In this document: positions 8,892 to 17,689 of the stretch, piece by piece
Layout: each line of letters opens with the position of its first letter
How positions within the stretch are numbered: the first letter of the stretch is position 1
NCBI GenBank assembly: GCA_039808325.1
Contig: JBDHSU010000036.1
Coordinates: forward strand, 1-30,324
Origin: JAFKKS01 sp039808325
Lineage (GTDB): Bacteria; Pseudomonadota; Alphaproteobacteria; Rhizobiales; Xanthobacteraceae
DNA: 30,324 nucleotides
Direction: 5' to 3'
The notes under the pieces: model-generated
The model's database searches: none
What the model saw: only the letters and a program-made list of their open reading frames with translations
What the model was told of the DNA's origin: nothing
Translations under genes and position numbers: made by a program

Positions 8892-9569
8892 TCAGGCGGC
8901 CGCGCGAATGGCCGGCACCTCCGCCGCGATCTTGCGCAAATCACCGACAAATCGGGCATATTCCGCCTCCTTGGCCGCGGCATCGGGAAGCCGCAGCAAA
9001 AAGGAGGGGTGGACCGTCACGAAGCCGGAAAGCCCCTCGCGCAGAGCGATCAGCCGCCCACGCTGGCGCGCGATGGTGACAGCATGCCCCATCAGCGCCT
9101 GCGCCGCCGTCGCGCCCAGCGCCACGGTCACCTTCGGGCGGATGAGGGCAAGCTCCCGATCCAGCCACCAGCGGCAGGCGTCGATCTCCGAGGTGTTCGG
9201 CTTTTTGTGGAGACGCCGCTTGCCTCGCGGCTCGAATTTGAAGTGCTTGACGGCATTGGTCACGTAAACCTGAGCGCGGTCCACGCCCGCCTCCGCCAGA
9301 GCGCGGTCGAAGAGCCGGCCCGCGGGGCCGACGAACGGGCGCCCCTCCAGATCTTCGCGATCGCCGGGCTGCTCTCCGACAAAGACGACCGGCGCGCGGC
9401 GCGGCCCCTCGCCAAACACGGTCTGCGTGGCGTTCGCGAACAGCGGGCAGCGCTCGCAGCTCTCCGCCTGCTTCGCGAGCGACGACAGGCTTCCGGCCAA
9501 CGGGCGCAGGCGTTCGGACGCGAAAAGGTCGCGCCCGGATTCTTCCGCCGAGGGTCGCGACCGAGCCAT
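8892..9569 (-). CDS. UdgX-type uracil-DNA glycosylase
   Basis: The 225-residue protein belongs to the family 4/5/X uracil-DNA glycosylases: a CxxC pair at residues 38 and 41, motif A GEQPGD at 65-70 followed by ED, and the C-terminal HPSFLLR motif. It carries the UdgX-specific loop as KRRLH (residues 117-121) after AVKHFKFEPRG; in characterised UdgX the KRRIH histidine becomes covalently linked to the abasic site after uracil release, so His121 is the predicted nucleophile. A further Cys lies at 132, and where family 4 enzymes usually have a Cys this protein has His109 (NAVKH), so the Fe-S ligand set seems to be the UdgX one. It begins 35 bp after the ABC permease gene and may be transcribed with it. 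Confidence 0.9.
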   Translation of the reverse strand: MARSRPSAEESGRDLFASERLRPLAGSLSSLAKQAESCERCPLFANATQTVFGEGPRRAPVVFVGEQPGDREDLEGRPFVGPAGRLFDRALAEAGVDRAQVYVTNAVKHFKFEPRGKRRLHKKPNTSEIDACRWWLDRELALIRPKVTVALGATAAQALMGHAVTIARQRGRLIALREGLSGFVTVHPSFLLRLPDAAAKEAEYARFVGDLRKIAAEVPAIRAAA

Positions 9570-9604
9570 GCATCGGAAACGAAGGGTTTTCAGGAAGGTT
9601 CCGC

Positions 9605-10447
9605 TCAGCGGATGCCCGCCCGCATGAAGCTTTGCACGAACTGGCGCTGGAACAGCAGGAAGCCGATCAGCAAAGGAGCCGCGGTCATCAAGGTCGCAGC
9701 GCAGATGATCGACCAGTCGACGCCCTGGTCGGTGGAAGAGAAGACCTGGAGGCCGACGGTGAGCGGACGCGCTTCGACGGAATTGGTCACGATCAACGGC
9801 CAGAGGAAGTTATTCCAGTGATAGCTCACCGAGACGAGGCCGTAAGCGACATAGATCGGACGGGCCAGCGGCACATAGACCTTCAGCAGGATCTGCAGCG
9901 GCCCCGCGCCTTCGACGCGCGCGGCGTCGTCCAGTTCACGCGGCACCGCCTTGAACGTCTGCCGCATCAGGAAGATGCCGAAAGCGGAGGCGACATAGGG
10001 CAACGCAATCGCCGGAATCGAATCGAGAATGCCAAGCTGGCCCATCGTCCGGTAGTTCTCGACGATGAGTACATCCGGCATGATCATGAGCTGCATCAGC
10101 ACCAGCGCGAACACGAACTCGCGCCCGGTGAATTCGAAGCGTGCGAAGGCATAGGCGGCGAGCGTGCAGAGAACGAACTGGCAGGCGAGGATCAGCGTCA
10201 CCAGCGCGAACGTGTTGAGGAAGTAGCGCGCGAACGGCGCGGCGTTCCACGCGGCGACGAAATTCTCCAGCGTCAGCGGCGCGGTGAGATCGAAGCGGGT
10301 CGCGTAGGCGGAGGGATGGAACGCCGTCCAGAACGCATAGAGAAGCGGCAGCAACCAGATCAACGCCAGCAGCCAGGCGCCCAGCGTCTCGAGCACGAGC
10401 CCGGCGCCGCGCGGCTGATAGGGAATCGAGGGCGCGCGCACGGTCAT
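9605..10447 (-). CDS. Carbohydrate ABC transporter permease (UgpE/MalG type)
   Basis: Second membrane subunit of a binding-protein-dependent importer. From the ATG at 10447 (MTVRAPSIPYQPRG) it encodes 280 residues with about six membrane spans and the cytoplasmic EAA loop, here DDAARVEGAGPLQILLKVYVPLA in two parts, which contacts the ATPase. The C-terminus FQRQFVQSFMRAGIR fits the MalG/UgpE family. The start overlaps the stop of the preceding permease by ATGA, indicating translational coupling. A much longer upstream extension of this frame is only a shadow of the partner permease gene. The substrate cannot be read from the sequence. Confidence 0.93.
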   Translation of the reverse strand: MTVRAPSIPYQPRGAGLVLETLGAWLLALIWLLPLLYAFWTAFHPSAYATRFDLTAPLTLENFVAAWNAAPFARYFLNTFALVTLILACQFVLCTLAAYAFARFEFTGREFVFALVLMQLMIMPDVLIVENYRTMGQLGILDSIPAIALPYVASAFGIFLMRQTFKAVPRELDDAARVEGAGPLQILLKVYVPLARPIYVAYGLVSVSYHWNNFLWPLIVTNSVEARPLTVGLQVFSSTDQGVDWSIICAATLMTAAPLLIGFLLFQRQFVQSFMRAGIR

Positions 10448-11385
10448 CGATAATGCACCCGGCGTTCGAGAAAGACGTATTGTCCGAGCGCGACCGCGGC
10501 GAGCAGCGCCAGCAGGACAACCGTCAACGCCGCCGCGTAGGCCGAATCCCAGAACTTGAAGCCGACCTCGTAGATGTAGAACAGGAGAAGCGAGGTCGCG
10601 TTGTCCGGCCCGCCACGCGTCATGACGATGATGTGGTCGACGGTGCGGAAGGCGTTGATCACCGCGTTGACGAGCACGAACAGGGTCGTCGGCATCAGCA
10701 GCGGGAACTGCACGCGGCGGAAGTACGTCCAGCGCGACGCGCCTTCGAGCGAAGCGGCCTCCGCCAGCACCGGCGAGATCTGCTGGAGCGCCGCGAGATA
10801 GAAAATCATGAAGAAGCCGGCTTCCTTCCAGATCGTCACCACGATGACGCAGGCGAGCGCGGTGTCGGGCGAGCCGAGCCAATTGTGCGCCGGCACGCCG
10901 AATGCGCCGAGAACCTGCTCCAGCAATCCGTATTGCGGCGTGTAGAAGAACAGCCAGATGTTCGCGACCGCGATCATCGGCAGCACCGTCGGCGTGAAAT
11001 AGGCCATGCGGATGAGCGCGCGGCCGGCGATGCGGTCGTTGACCCACACCGCCATGAGCAGCGCGAGCGCGATCGACACCGGAATGGTGCCCAGCGCGTA
11101 CCAGAGATTGTTGAGGAGCGATTGCCAGAAGATCGGATCGGCGACCATCTGCTGATAGTTGTCGAGCCCGACGAAGATCGAGCGCCGCCGCCCGCGCGGC
11201 GTCGAGTAGAAGCTGTCGATGAAGGTGCCGATCGCCGGCCAGTGCGTGAACAACACCAGCAGCGCCATCGCCGGCAGCAGCAACAGCCAGGCGTGCAAGG
11301 CTTCAAGGCGACGCGGGGCGATGCGCCGCAACCCGCTCCCTGCCCCCTTGCGGGGGAGGGTTGAGGAGGGCGGTATTGCAGTCAC
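10444..11385 (-). CDS. Carbohydrate ABC transporter permease (UgpA/MalF type)
   Basis: First membrane subunit of the importer, 313 residues from the GTG at 11385. Six predicted spans begin at AWLLLLPAMALLVLF, and the EAA loop reads EAASLEGASRWTYFRRV followed by PLLMPT. The segment TVDHIIVMTRGGPDNATSLL is typical of the UgpA-like group. The first 18 or so residues (TAIPPSSTLPRKGAGSG) are encoded by an intergenic palindromic repeat, so the biological start may instead be the TTG at 11331, which gives about 295 residues and puts the first span close to the N-terminus. It lies 93 bp after the binding-protein gene. Confidence 0.92.
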   Translation of the reverse strand: MTAIPPSSTLPRKGAGSGLRRIAPRRLEALHAWLLLLPAMALLVLFTHWPAIGTFIDSFYSTPRGRRRSIFVGLDNYQQMVADPIFWQSLLNNLWYALGTIPVSIALALLMAVWVNDRIAGRALIRMAYFTPTVLPMIAVANIWLFFYTPQYGLLEQVLGAFGVPAHNWLGSPDTALACVIVVTIWKEAGFFMIFYLAALQQISPVLAEAASLEGASRWTYFRRVQFPLLMPTTLFVLVNAVINAFRTVDHIIVMTRGGPDNATSLLLFYIYEVGFKFWDSAYAAALTVVLLALLAAVALGQYVFLERRVHYR

Positions 11386-11451
11386 GGAAAGCCACCCTCC
11401 TCCCGACCGGCCCGCGGCCGCTTCACCTCCCCCTCCAGGGGGGAGGTGAAG
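11330..11451. repeat. GC-rich palindromic repeats between binding-protein and permease genes (family C)
   Basis: Two hairpins lie here. The first (about 11338-11360) pairs CCCT-G-CCCCC with GGGGGAGGG around TTGC, with one bulged G. The second is stronger: 13 bases at 11421-11433 pair perfectly with 11439-11451 around a 5-base loop. Tracts such as these, reading CTCAACCCTCCCCC on the other strand, are, from memory, dispersed repeats in many Hyphomicrobiales. Placed after the binding-protein stop, they could protect the upstream mRNA end and lower permease expression relative to the binding protein (inference). Confidence 0.7.
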
Positions 11452-11478
11452 AAAGGGCGCGCGCTCACGACTTTCACA

Positions 11479-12768
11479 TCACCGATACGGCTTGAGCAGC
11501 CGTTCGGCTTCCGCCTGCGCGTCCTTCATCGCCTGTTCCGGCGATTTGGAACCGGTGAGCGCGGCTTGCAGGCCGTCGTTGAGCGCTTTCGTCACGCGCT
11601 GGTTGTCGTGCGTCGAAAGCTCCGCCACCGAGAATTTGAGCTGGTCGCGCGCGACCGCCGCCTGCGGGAAGCCGGCGACGTAATCCTTCATCACCTTCGT
11701 TTCCCACGCGTCGGGGCGCACGGCGACGTAGCCGGTGTCGATGCCCCATTGCGCGGCGCGCTCCGGCGAGGTCATCCACTGCGCGAATTTCAGCGAGGCC
11801 TCCTGCTGCTCCTTCGTCGTCTTCTTGAAGACGTAGAAGTTGCCGCCGCCGGTCGGCGAGCCGCGCCGCTTGTTGGCCGGCAGCATGGCGACGCCGAAGG
11901 GAAACGACGCGTTCTTGCGCACGTTCGTCAGGTTGCCGGTGGTCGTCCACATCATCGCGGTCTTCTTCTCGAAGAAGTCCTTCGGCGTCGTGCCCCATTC
12001 GACGACACCCGGCGCCATGACTTTCTGCTTGCGGCCGAGATCGACCCAACGCTGCAAGGCTTCGACCACGCCCGGCTTGTCGAAGAAGGTCTTGTCGCCT
12101 TCCGGGTTCATCAGGATGGCGTCGTTCGGCGTCGTCAGGCCTTGGAACAGCCAGTACGGGAACCCCGAGGACGGGATCTGCATGCCCCATTGGGTCGTGT
12201 TGCCGGAGCCGTCGCGCTTGGTGAGCTTCTCGGCGAAGGCCGTCTCCTCCGCCCAGTTTTCCGGCGGCTTCTCCGGGTCGAGGCCGGCGCTCTTGAACGC
12301 GTCTTTGTTCCAGTAGAGGACGATGGTCGAGCGCTGGAAGGGAATGCCCCAGGTCTTGCCGCCGGTCTGGCTGTTCTCCATGAACGCGGGGAAGAAGCTC
12401 TTGATCCATGCCTTGTCGGCTTCGCTCTTCACGGAATCGTCGAACGGCGTGATCGCCTCCTCGTCGATCAGCGAGAACATGTCGGTCGAGAGCAGCACGG
12501 CGGTCGACGGCGGATTGCCGGACTTGTGCGCGGTCAGCGCCTTGACGATCGTCTCCTGATAGGTGCCCGAATAAATCGGCTTCACGGTGATGCCGGGATT
12601 CTCCTTCTGGAAGTCCGCGGCATAGCCGTCGATGATCTTGGTGATCGGCCCGCCGACCGCCACGGGGAAGAAAAACGAAATCTCGGTCGCCGCACGCACG
12701 ATCGCGGGCTTCGCCAACGCGCCGCCGGCGAGGGCCGTCGCTCCAATTAGAAATTTTCGTCGATCCAT
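11479..12768 (-). CDS. ABC transporter substrate-binding protein, family 1 (UgpB-like)
   Basis: Periplasmic binding protein of the importer, 429 residues. The N-terminus MDRRKFLIGATALAGGALAK is a Tat-type signal (RRKFL followed by a weakly hydrophobic stretch), with likely cleavage after IVRA, so it is probably exported folded. The mature part has the family 1 pattern: YAADFQKENPGITVKPIYSG, then GNPPSTAVL, and a C-terminal helical lobe ending EAERLLKPYR. The YSGTYQET segment resembles glycerol-3-phosphate binding proteins of the UgpB type, but the ligand could equally be a sugar. It lies 43 bp after the ATPase gene and precedes both permeases. Confidence 0.92.
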   Translation of the reverse strand: MDRRKFLIGATALAGGALAKPAIVRAATEISFFFPVAVGGPITKIIDGYAADFQKENPGITVKPIYSGTYQETIVKALTAHKSGNPPSTAVLLSTDMFSLIDEEAITPFDDSVKSEADKAWIKSFFPAFMENSQTGGKTWGIPFQRSTIVLYWNKDAFKSAGLDPEKPPENWAEETAFAEKLTKRDGSGNTTQWGMQIPSSGFPYWLFQGLTTPNDAILMNPEGDKTFFDKPGVVEALQRWVDLGRKQKVMAPGVVEWGTTPKDFFEKKTAMMWTTTGNLTNVRKNASFPFGVAMLPANKRRGSPTGGGNFYVFKKTTKEQQEASLKFAQWMTSPERAAQWGIDTGYVAVRPDAWETKVMKDYVAGFPQAAVARDQLKFSVAELSTHDNQRVTKALNDGLQAALTGSKSPEQAMKDAQAEAERLLKPYR

Positions 12769-12811
12769 TCCATCCTCCCCAAATTTGCGCCTGCTCGCGG
12801 CGCTCTTGTCA

Positions 12812-13846
12812 TCACTGAATGCGACAGCCCGACGACAGGTCGAACCAGTGGGCGTCGTCCCTGGTCCAAGCCAGATGAACAGTCTCGCCCGGCCCCGCCG
12901 AAATCCGGCCCGGCGCGCGCACCATTACCGTGTCGCCGCCGACCCGCGTCTCGATCTGCGTATCCGCGCCCAAATATTCCGCCGCAACGATACGGGCCGG
13001 CAAGCCCTTATCGGCGATGCGCAAGACCTCGGGCCGCACGCCCACCGCCAAATCCGCAAGCGGGCGCTCCGCGGGGGCTCCGGCGGCCATGTCGGCGCCG
13101 GCGGCAAGATAGGCGGCCGGAAAGACATTCATCGGCGGGGCGCCGATGAAGCGCGCCGTGAAGACCGTCGCCGGCCGCTCGTAGAGTTCCGCCGGCGCGC
13201 CGTTCTGCTCGATGCGGCCGGCTCGCATGAGGATCACGCGGTCGGCCATGGTCATGGCCTCGACCTGGTCATGGGTAACGTAGAGCATGGTCATGCCGAG
13301 CCGGCGCTGCAGCGCCCGGATCTCGCGGCGCATCTCGTTACGCAGTTGCGCGTCGAGGTTGGAGAGCGGCTCGTCCATGAGGCAGACCGGCGTTTCGGCG
13401 ACGATGGCGCGGCCAAGCGCGACCCGCTGCTGCTGGCCGCCGGAAAGCTGCGACGGCTTGCGCTCAAGCAGTTTCTCGAGGCCGAGCACGCCCGCGGCAC
13501 GCTTGAGCCGCGCTTCGCGCTCGGCGCGCGGCACTTTGCGGACCTTCAGGCCGAAGACGATGTTCTCGGCCACCGAGAGGTGCGGGAACAGCGCGTAGGA
13601 CTGGAACACCATGGCGGTGCCGCGGCTCGCCGGCGATTCCTGCGTCACGTCGCGGCCGGCGATCTCGATCCGTCCCGCGTCGGGCATTTCGAGACCGGCT
13701 ATCAGCCGCAGCGTGGTCGATTTGCCGCACCCGGAAGGCCCCAGCAGGACCACCAACGAACCCGCATCGGCCAAGAAACTCACCCGATCGACCGCGGGGT
13801 CGGCACCCCACCCTTTCGTCACCTCGAACAGACTGACTTCCGCCAC
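12812..13846 (-). CDS. ABC transporter ATP-binding protein (UgpC/MalK type)
   Basis: Energises the importer encoded downstream. The 344-residue protein has Walker A GPSGCGKST at about residues 36-44, the Q-loop in VFQSYALFP, the signature LSGGQQQR at 134-141, Walker B VCLMDEP with Asp158-Glu159, D-loop SNLDAQ, and the switch histidine in YVTHDQVEAM. The C-terminal hundred residues form the TOBE/OB regulatory extension that marks the MalK/UgpC group. It is the first gene of the transporter operon and diverges from the enoyl-CoA hydratase family gene, so the operon promoter should lie in 13847-13961. Confidence 0.95.
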   Translation of the reverse strand: MAEVSLFEVTKGWGADPAVDRVSFLADAGSLVVLLGPSGCGKSTTLRLIAGLEMPDAGRIEIAGRDVTQESPASRGTAMVFQSYALFPHLSVAENIVFGLKVRKVPRAEREARLKRAAGVLGLEKLLERKPSQLSGGQQQRVALGRAIVAETPVCLMDEPLSNLDAQLRNEMRREIRALQRRLGMTMLYVTHDQVEAMTMADRVILMRAGRIEQNGAPAELYERPATVFTARFIGAPPMNVFPAAYLAAGADMAAGAPAERPLADLAVGVRPEVLRIADKGLPARIVAAEYLGADTQIETRVGGDTVMVRAPGRISAGPGETVHLAWTRDDAHWFDLSSGCRIQ

Positions 13847-13961
13847 GCGATCCCCACTCTGCGCCCCACCCGTTTATAACAGGATCACGGCCACTGAAGC
13901 ATGGCATGACCGGCCGGCTTCGGGATATGGATCTTTAGGTCTTCCGCCGGAGCTTGATCGC

Positions 13962-14735
13962 ATGCCGTCTGGTCCCCACGTCGACGTCCAAATCACCGAA
14001 CATGCGGCAGGAGCCGTCGCCCGGCTGGCCGTCAGTTCCGGCAAACTCAACATCCTCGATACGGGCGTCATCACGGAGTTCACCGCCGCCGTGCAGACGC
14101 TCGCCGGAAACGAGGCGCTGCGGGCGCTGGTTATCACCGGAGCCGGAGAGCGCGCGTTCATCGGCGGCGCCAATATCCACGAGATGGCGGGCCTCGACGC
14201 CGCGAGCGCGGAGGCTTTCATCACGCGGCTGCAAAAGCTCTGCGCGTCGCTGCGCAACCTTCCCGTCCCGGTGATCGCGCGGGTCAACGGCTACGCGCTC
14301 GGCGCCGGTCTCGAAATCGCGGCCGCCTGCGATCTGCGCGTCGCCTCCAGCGACGCGGTTTTCGGAATGCCCGAGGTGCGGGTCGGCATCCCGTCGGTGA
14401 TCGAAGCGGCGCTGCTGCCGAGCCTCATCGGATGGGGGCACACGCGCGAACTGCTGCTGCTCGGCGAGACGATCGATGCGGACATCGCGCTGCGCTGGGG
14501 GCTGGTCGAGCGCGTCGCCGTCCCCGCCGAGCTCGACGCGGCGGTCGATCAGTGCGTTCACGCGCTGCTTGCGGCGGGCCCGCAGGCCATTCGCCTCCAG
14601 AAAGCGCTCATCCGCCAATGGGAGGATCTGCCGCTGCGCGACGCCATCGCGGCCGGCATCAAGAGCTTCGCACGCGCTTACGCGACCGACGAGCCGGCGC
14701 GGATGATGGGAGCGTTCATCAACCGGAAGCGGTAA
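13962..14735 (+). CDS. Enoyl-CoA hydratase/isomerase family protein
   Basis: A 257-residue crotonase-fold protein. The CoA oxyanion hole segments are AFIGGANIHEM (about 66-76) and NGYALGAGLEIAAACDL (109-125); both acidic positions used by true hydratases are present as Glu118 (GLE) and Glu138 (MPE), so water addition to an enoyl-CoA is plausible. The GIPSVIEAALLPSLIGW segment places it in a subgroup distinct from the usual GIPGAGGTQ type. The ATG at 13962 has GGAG nine bases upstream, which decides the start over the longer open frame. It stands alone between the divergent ABC operon and a convergent hydrolase, so the physiological substrate is unknown. Confidence 0.9.
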   Translation: MPSGPHVDVQITEHAAGAVARLAVSSGKLNILDTGVITEFTAAVQTLAGNEALRALVITGAGERAFIGGANIHEMAGLDAASAEAFITRLQKLCASLRNLPVPVIARVNGYALGAGLEIAAACDLRVASSDAVFGMPEVRVGIPSVIEAALLPSLIGWGHTRELLLLGETIDADIALRWGLVERVAVPAELDAAVDQCVHALLAAGPQAIRLQKALIRQWEDLPLRDAIAAGIKSFARAYATDEPARMMGAFINRKR

Positions 14736-14809
14736 GCGGGCCGCGCGGCGCCCGCCTCCCCGCAACGATAGGCACGGGCAGCCGTCGCCGCCCGCGCTCT
14801 TCCGCAAGT

Positions 14810-15691
14810 CTACTTGATGCCGGTGATCGAAGCGGTCACCGCGCGCGGATCGCGCATCGGCCAACGGCCGCTATCGACCTGGGCAAGGAATTCACCGACG
14901 AGACGATTGTACTCGTCCGGCTCCTCGATATTGATCGTGTGTCCGGCGTTCGGCATGACGGCGAGCGCCGCGCTCGGAATCGTCCGCTTCATGAGCACGC
15001 CGGGCAACAGACACGGCCAGTCCTCGTCGCCGGTGATGACGAGCGTCGGGGCCGTGATCTTCTTCATGTCCTCGACGAGATCGTAAAGCGAAGGACGCTC
15101 CTTCTGCACGCCGAGCTGCGTGTTGGCGGAGCCGGCAACGGAGTGTTCGGACAGATATTGCTTGAACTCGGCGAAGCCGCGCGGATCCTTGTTCTCGAAC
15201 TGCACGCGCGTCGGGCCGTAGGCATACTTCTCCGAAAAGGCCGGCATGCCGAGGGACTTGATGGTCGCCGCGACCGTTTCCGCCTCGTCGCGAAAACGCG
15301 CGCGCTGATCCGGCTCGGCGCCATATCCGCAGCCGCCGACGCATAGCGAACGTGCGCTGGCGCCGTGGCGAATGCCGAAATGCAATGTCGCGAAACCACC
15401 CATCGAGAGGCCGACGATATGCGCCTGCTTTTCGCCGAGATGGTCGAGCACCGACTTGATGTCGTCGGCCGCGCGCGCCTGCGAATACGATGACGACTTC
15501 TCCGGCACATCCGACGGCGGATAGCCGCGCGCATTGAACGCAACCGCCCGGTAACGCTTGCCGAAATGCCGCAACTGCGGCTCCCAGCTCCGGAGGTCGC
15601 CGGCGAATTCATGGACAAATATGACCAGTTGGCCCGATCCCGTTTCTTCGTAGTACAGACGAACGCCATCGTCCGTCGTTACGTAGGCCAT
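14810..15691 (-). CDS. Alpha/beta hydrolase
   Basis: The 293-residue protein has the alpha/beta hydrolase nucleophile elbow GLSMGG with Ser96, an acidic residue in TGDEDWP (Asp222 or Asp224), and His251 in NAGHTINIE, completing a catalytic triad. The oxyanion segment reads FVHEFAGDLRSW rather than the common HGxxG. It resembles the 3-oxoadipate enol-lactonase/esterase group, but the substrate is not determined. The start at 15691 (MAYVTTDDGVRLYYEE) has AAAGGAG seven bases upstream, which is better than the longer frame. It follows the MFS transporter on the same strand after 109 bp. Confidence 0.92.
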   Translation of the reverse strand: MAYVTTDDGVRLYYEETGSGQLVIFVHEFAGDLRSWEPQLRHFGKRYRAVAFNARGYPPSDVPEKSSSYSQARAADDIKSVLDHLGEKQAHIVGLSMGGFATLHFGIRHGASARSLCVGGCGYGAEPDQRARFRDEAETVAATIKSLGMPAFSEKYAYGPTRVQFENKDPRGFAEFKQYLSEHSVAGSANTQLGVQKERPSLYDLVEDMKKITAPTLVITGDEDWPCLLPGVLMKRTIPSAALAVMPNAGHTINIEEPDEYNRLVGEFLAQVDSGRWPMRDPRAVTASITGIK

Positions 15692-15800
15692 ACGTGTCTC
15701 CTTTGGTGAGTGGTGAGCGAAGAGGCGACGAGCGCCGCCCGGAAGACCTATGGTAGCAGGCGCCGCAATAAAAAACGCCACACGAGAGAGTTGCACCCGG

Positions 15801-17309
15801 TCATATCCGGCGCATGGGATTTGTCGCCGCGAGCGAGAGACCCACCGTCGTGAAGCCCGCGATCGTCAGAAACGCGACACGGAACGCGTCCTGAAGGTCG
15901 GCCCGGAACGCCGCCTGCCGCGCCGGCGACAGCGCGGGCACCCCCGCCTGATGCACATTCCCGATGAGGCTGCCGAGAATGTTCGCCGCTTCCGGCTGCT
16001 TGAAGGAGAGCAGTCCGAAGATGATCGTCGCGACGGTCGCCGTTCCGAACGCCGCGCCGATGGAGCGCGAAAACTGCACGGATGCCGCCGCCTCCCCGAG
16101 CCGCGCCAGCCCCGCCGTGCTTTGCACGATCACCTGCACGACCCCCATGATGGTTCCCATGCAGAGCCCGATCCAAAGGAAGAGCGCGAGGAGGGCCGTG
16201 TCGCCGAGCGCGCTCGCCCACAGCGCCAGCGCAACCAGACTGAGCGTCGCCAGCGACAATCCGATGACCGGGAAAATAGTGGTGAACCCCGTCTTGCTCA
16301 CCATCCGGCCGGTGAGGAGCGAGCCCGTCCCGATGCCGACGGTGAGAGGAACGAGCATGACGCCCGTCTCCGACGGCGACATGCCGCGCACCAATTGCAG
16401 ATAGACCGGGAGAAAAGTGAGCAGCGAAACGAGCGCGGCGCCGTGGAACGCGGCCATCGCATCGCTGCGCCACATGACCGGATGACGCAGCAGCGTGACC
16501 GGAATCAGCGGCTCCGACATCCGCTTTTCGTATCGGATCAACACCCACAGCGCTATGAGGCTCGCCGCCAGCAGCGCGACGCCCAGCGGAATCGCGGCCG
16601 TGTCGGCGTGCTGAATCTGCTCCAGCGCCAGCAGCGCCGTGATGACGAAGATGGCGAAGAAGGCGACGCCGCCGGTGTCGGTCCGCCAGGGCACGCGCTC
16701 ACGCGTGGATTTGGGAAGCCGGCGCACCAGCACCATGGCGGCGAGCCCGATCGGCACGTTGACGAGGAAAATCGACTGCCAGCCGAAATGCTCGGTCAGA
16801 TATCCACCGGCGACGGGCCCGAACGTATTGGCGGACACCGCAACGGCGGCGAGATACCCCTGATAGCGCGCCCGCTCCCGCGGCGGGATGACCTCGCCGA
16901 TCAGCGCCTGGGTAAGCGTCATCAGGCCGCCGCCGCCGAGCCCCTGCAGCACGCGCGCGAGGGTCAGCAGTTCGACGGTCGGCGCCGCCGCGCAGAGGAG
17001 CGATGCGGCGATGAAGATCGGCAGCGCCACGAACATGATCTTGCGCCGCCCGAACGAATCGCCCAGCCGGCCGTAGATCGGCGCCGCGATCGTCGCCGCG
17101 ATCAGATAGGAAACGACAATCCACGACGTGCGCTCGACATGCCCTCCGGTCGAAGCCGCGATCGCCGGCAGCGCCGTCGCGATGATCGTCTGGTCGACGA
17201 CCGCCAGGAACATCGGCAGCATGATCGACGGAAAGACCGTCAAAAATGCCGGATATTTGCTGGGGTTGCCGGGAGCCGAGCCGTTATTTTGGCCGAGACG
17301 GTTCGACAA
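15801..17309 (-). CDS. MFS transporter, DHA2 (14-TMS) drug efflux type
   Basis: An integral inner-membrane exporter of about 502 residues. The DHA2 signatures are visible: LAVVDQTIIATALPAI in span 1 (motif D1), GRLGDSFGRRKIM (motif A), RVLQGLGGGGLMTL (motif B) and GPVAGGYLTEHFGWQSIFLVNVPIG (motif C, in two parts), with about 14 hydrophobic segments. Substrates in this family are typically drugs, dyes or organic solvents coupled to protons. The frame is open back through the tRNA-Thr gene, so that part is not coding. I prefer the TTG at 17309, which has AGGA nine bases upstream; the ATG at 17414 has no visible ribosome-binding site. Confidence 0.85.
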   Translation of the reverse strand: MSNRLGQNNGSAPGNPSKYPAFLTVFPSIMLPMFLAVVDQTIIATALPAIAASTGGHVERTSWIVVSYLIAATIAAPIYGRLGDSFGRRKIMFVALPIFIAASLLCAAAPTVELLTLARVLQGLGGGGLMTLTQALIGEVIPPRERARYQGYLAAVAVSANTFGPVAGGYLTEHFGWQSIFLVNVPIGLAAMVLVRRLPKSTRERVPWRTDTGGVAFFAIFVITALLALEQIQHADTAAIPLGVALLAASLIALWVLIRYEKRMSEPLIPVTLLRHPVMWRSDAMAAFHGAALVSLLTFLPVYLQLVRGMSPSETGVMLVPLTVGIGTGSLLTGRMVSKTGFTTIFPVIGLSLATLSLVALALWASALGDTALLALFLWIGLCMGTIMGVVQVIVQSTAGLARLGEAAASVQFSRSIGAAFGTATVATIIFGLLSFKQPEAANILGSLIGNVHQAGVPALSPARQAAFRADLQDAFRVAFLTIAGFTTVGLSLAATNPMRRI

Positions 17310-17440
17310 TGCGCGGAATCCTGCGACGTGGACCGGCGCCTTATAAAGGCGGTCTTCTCGGAACAGTATCACTTTCGGCGCGACCGGCGCCGGCCGCAGC
17401 CGTCCGCTTCGCATATTGCATGGCTGCGCGGAGTGCGTAC

Positions 17441-17515
<75 letters not shown>

Positions 17516-17689
17516 AAGGCCCTGGCCGCCTGAAAGGGGCTCGCGGGCGGGGCGCAAACTGGCATAGGAGGGATAACGGCGCAAGGATACACGCCACATT
17601 GTCCGGCCGCTATCCAGCGCTCGTTCGCACGCTCGAAAAGCGCGCAGAATCCGGCATCGGCAGCCGCGCAGCAGATGAGATCGCCCCCC

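Noticed and set aside
10448..11047. A 200-codon upstream extension of the second permease frame
   Set aside because: It overlaps the first permease in another frame and is Arg/Gly-rich without membrane spans; the ATG at 10447 has the ATGA overlap and a proper first span.
11421..11451. The 13-bp hairpin as a rho-independent terminator
   Set aside because: No T tract follows on either strand, and the permeases downstream must be transcribed with the binding-protein gene; a stabilising or attenuating repeat is more likely.
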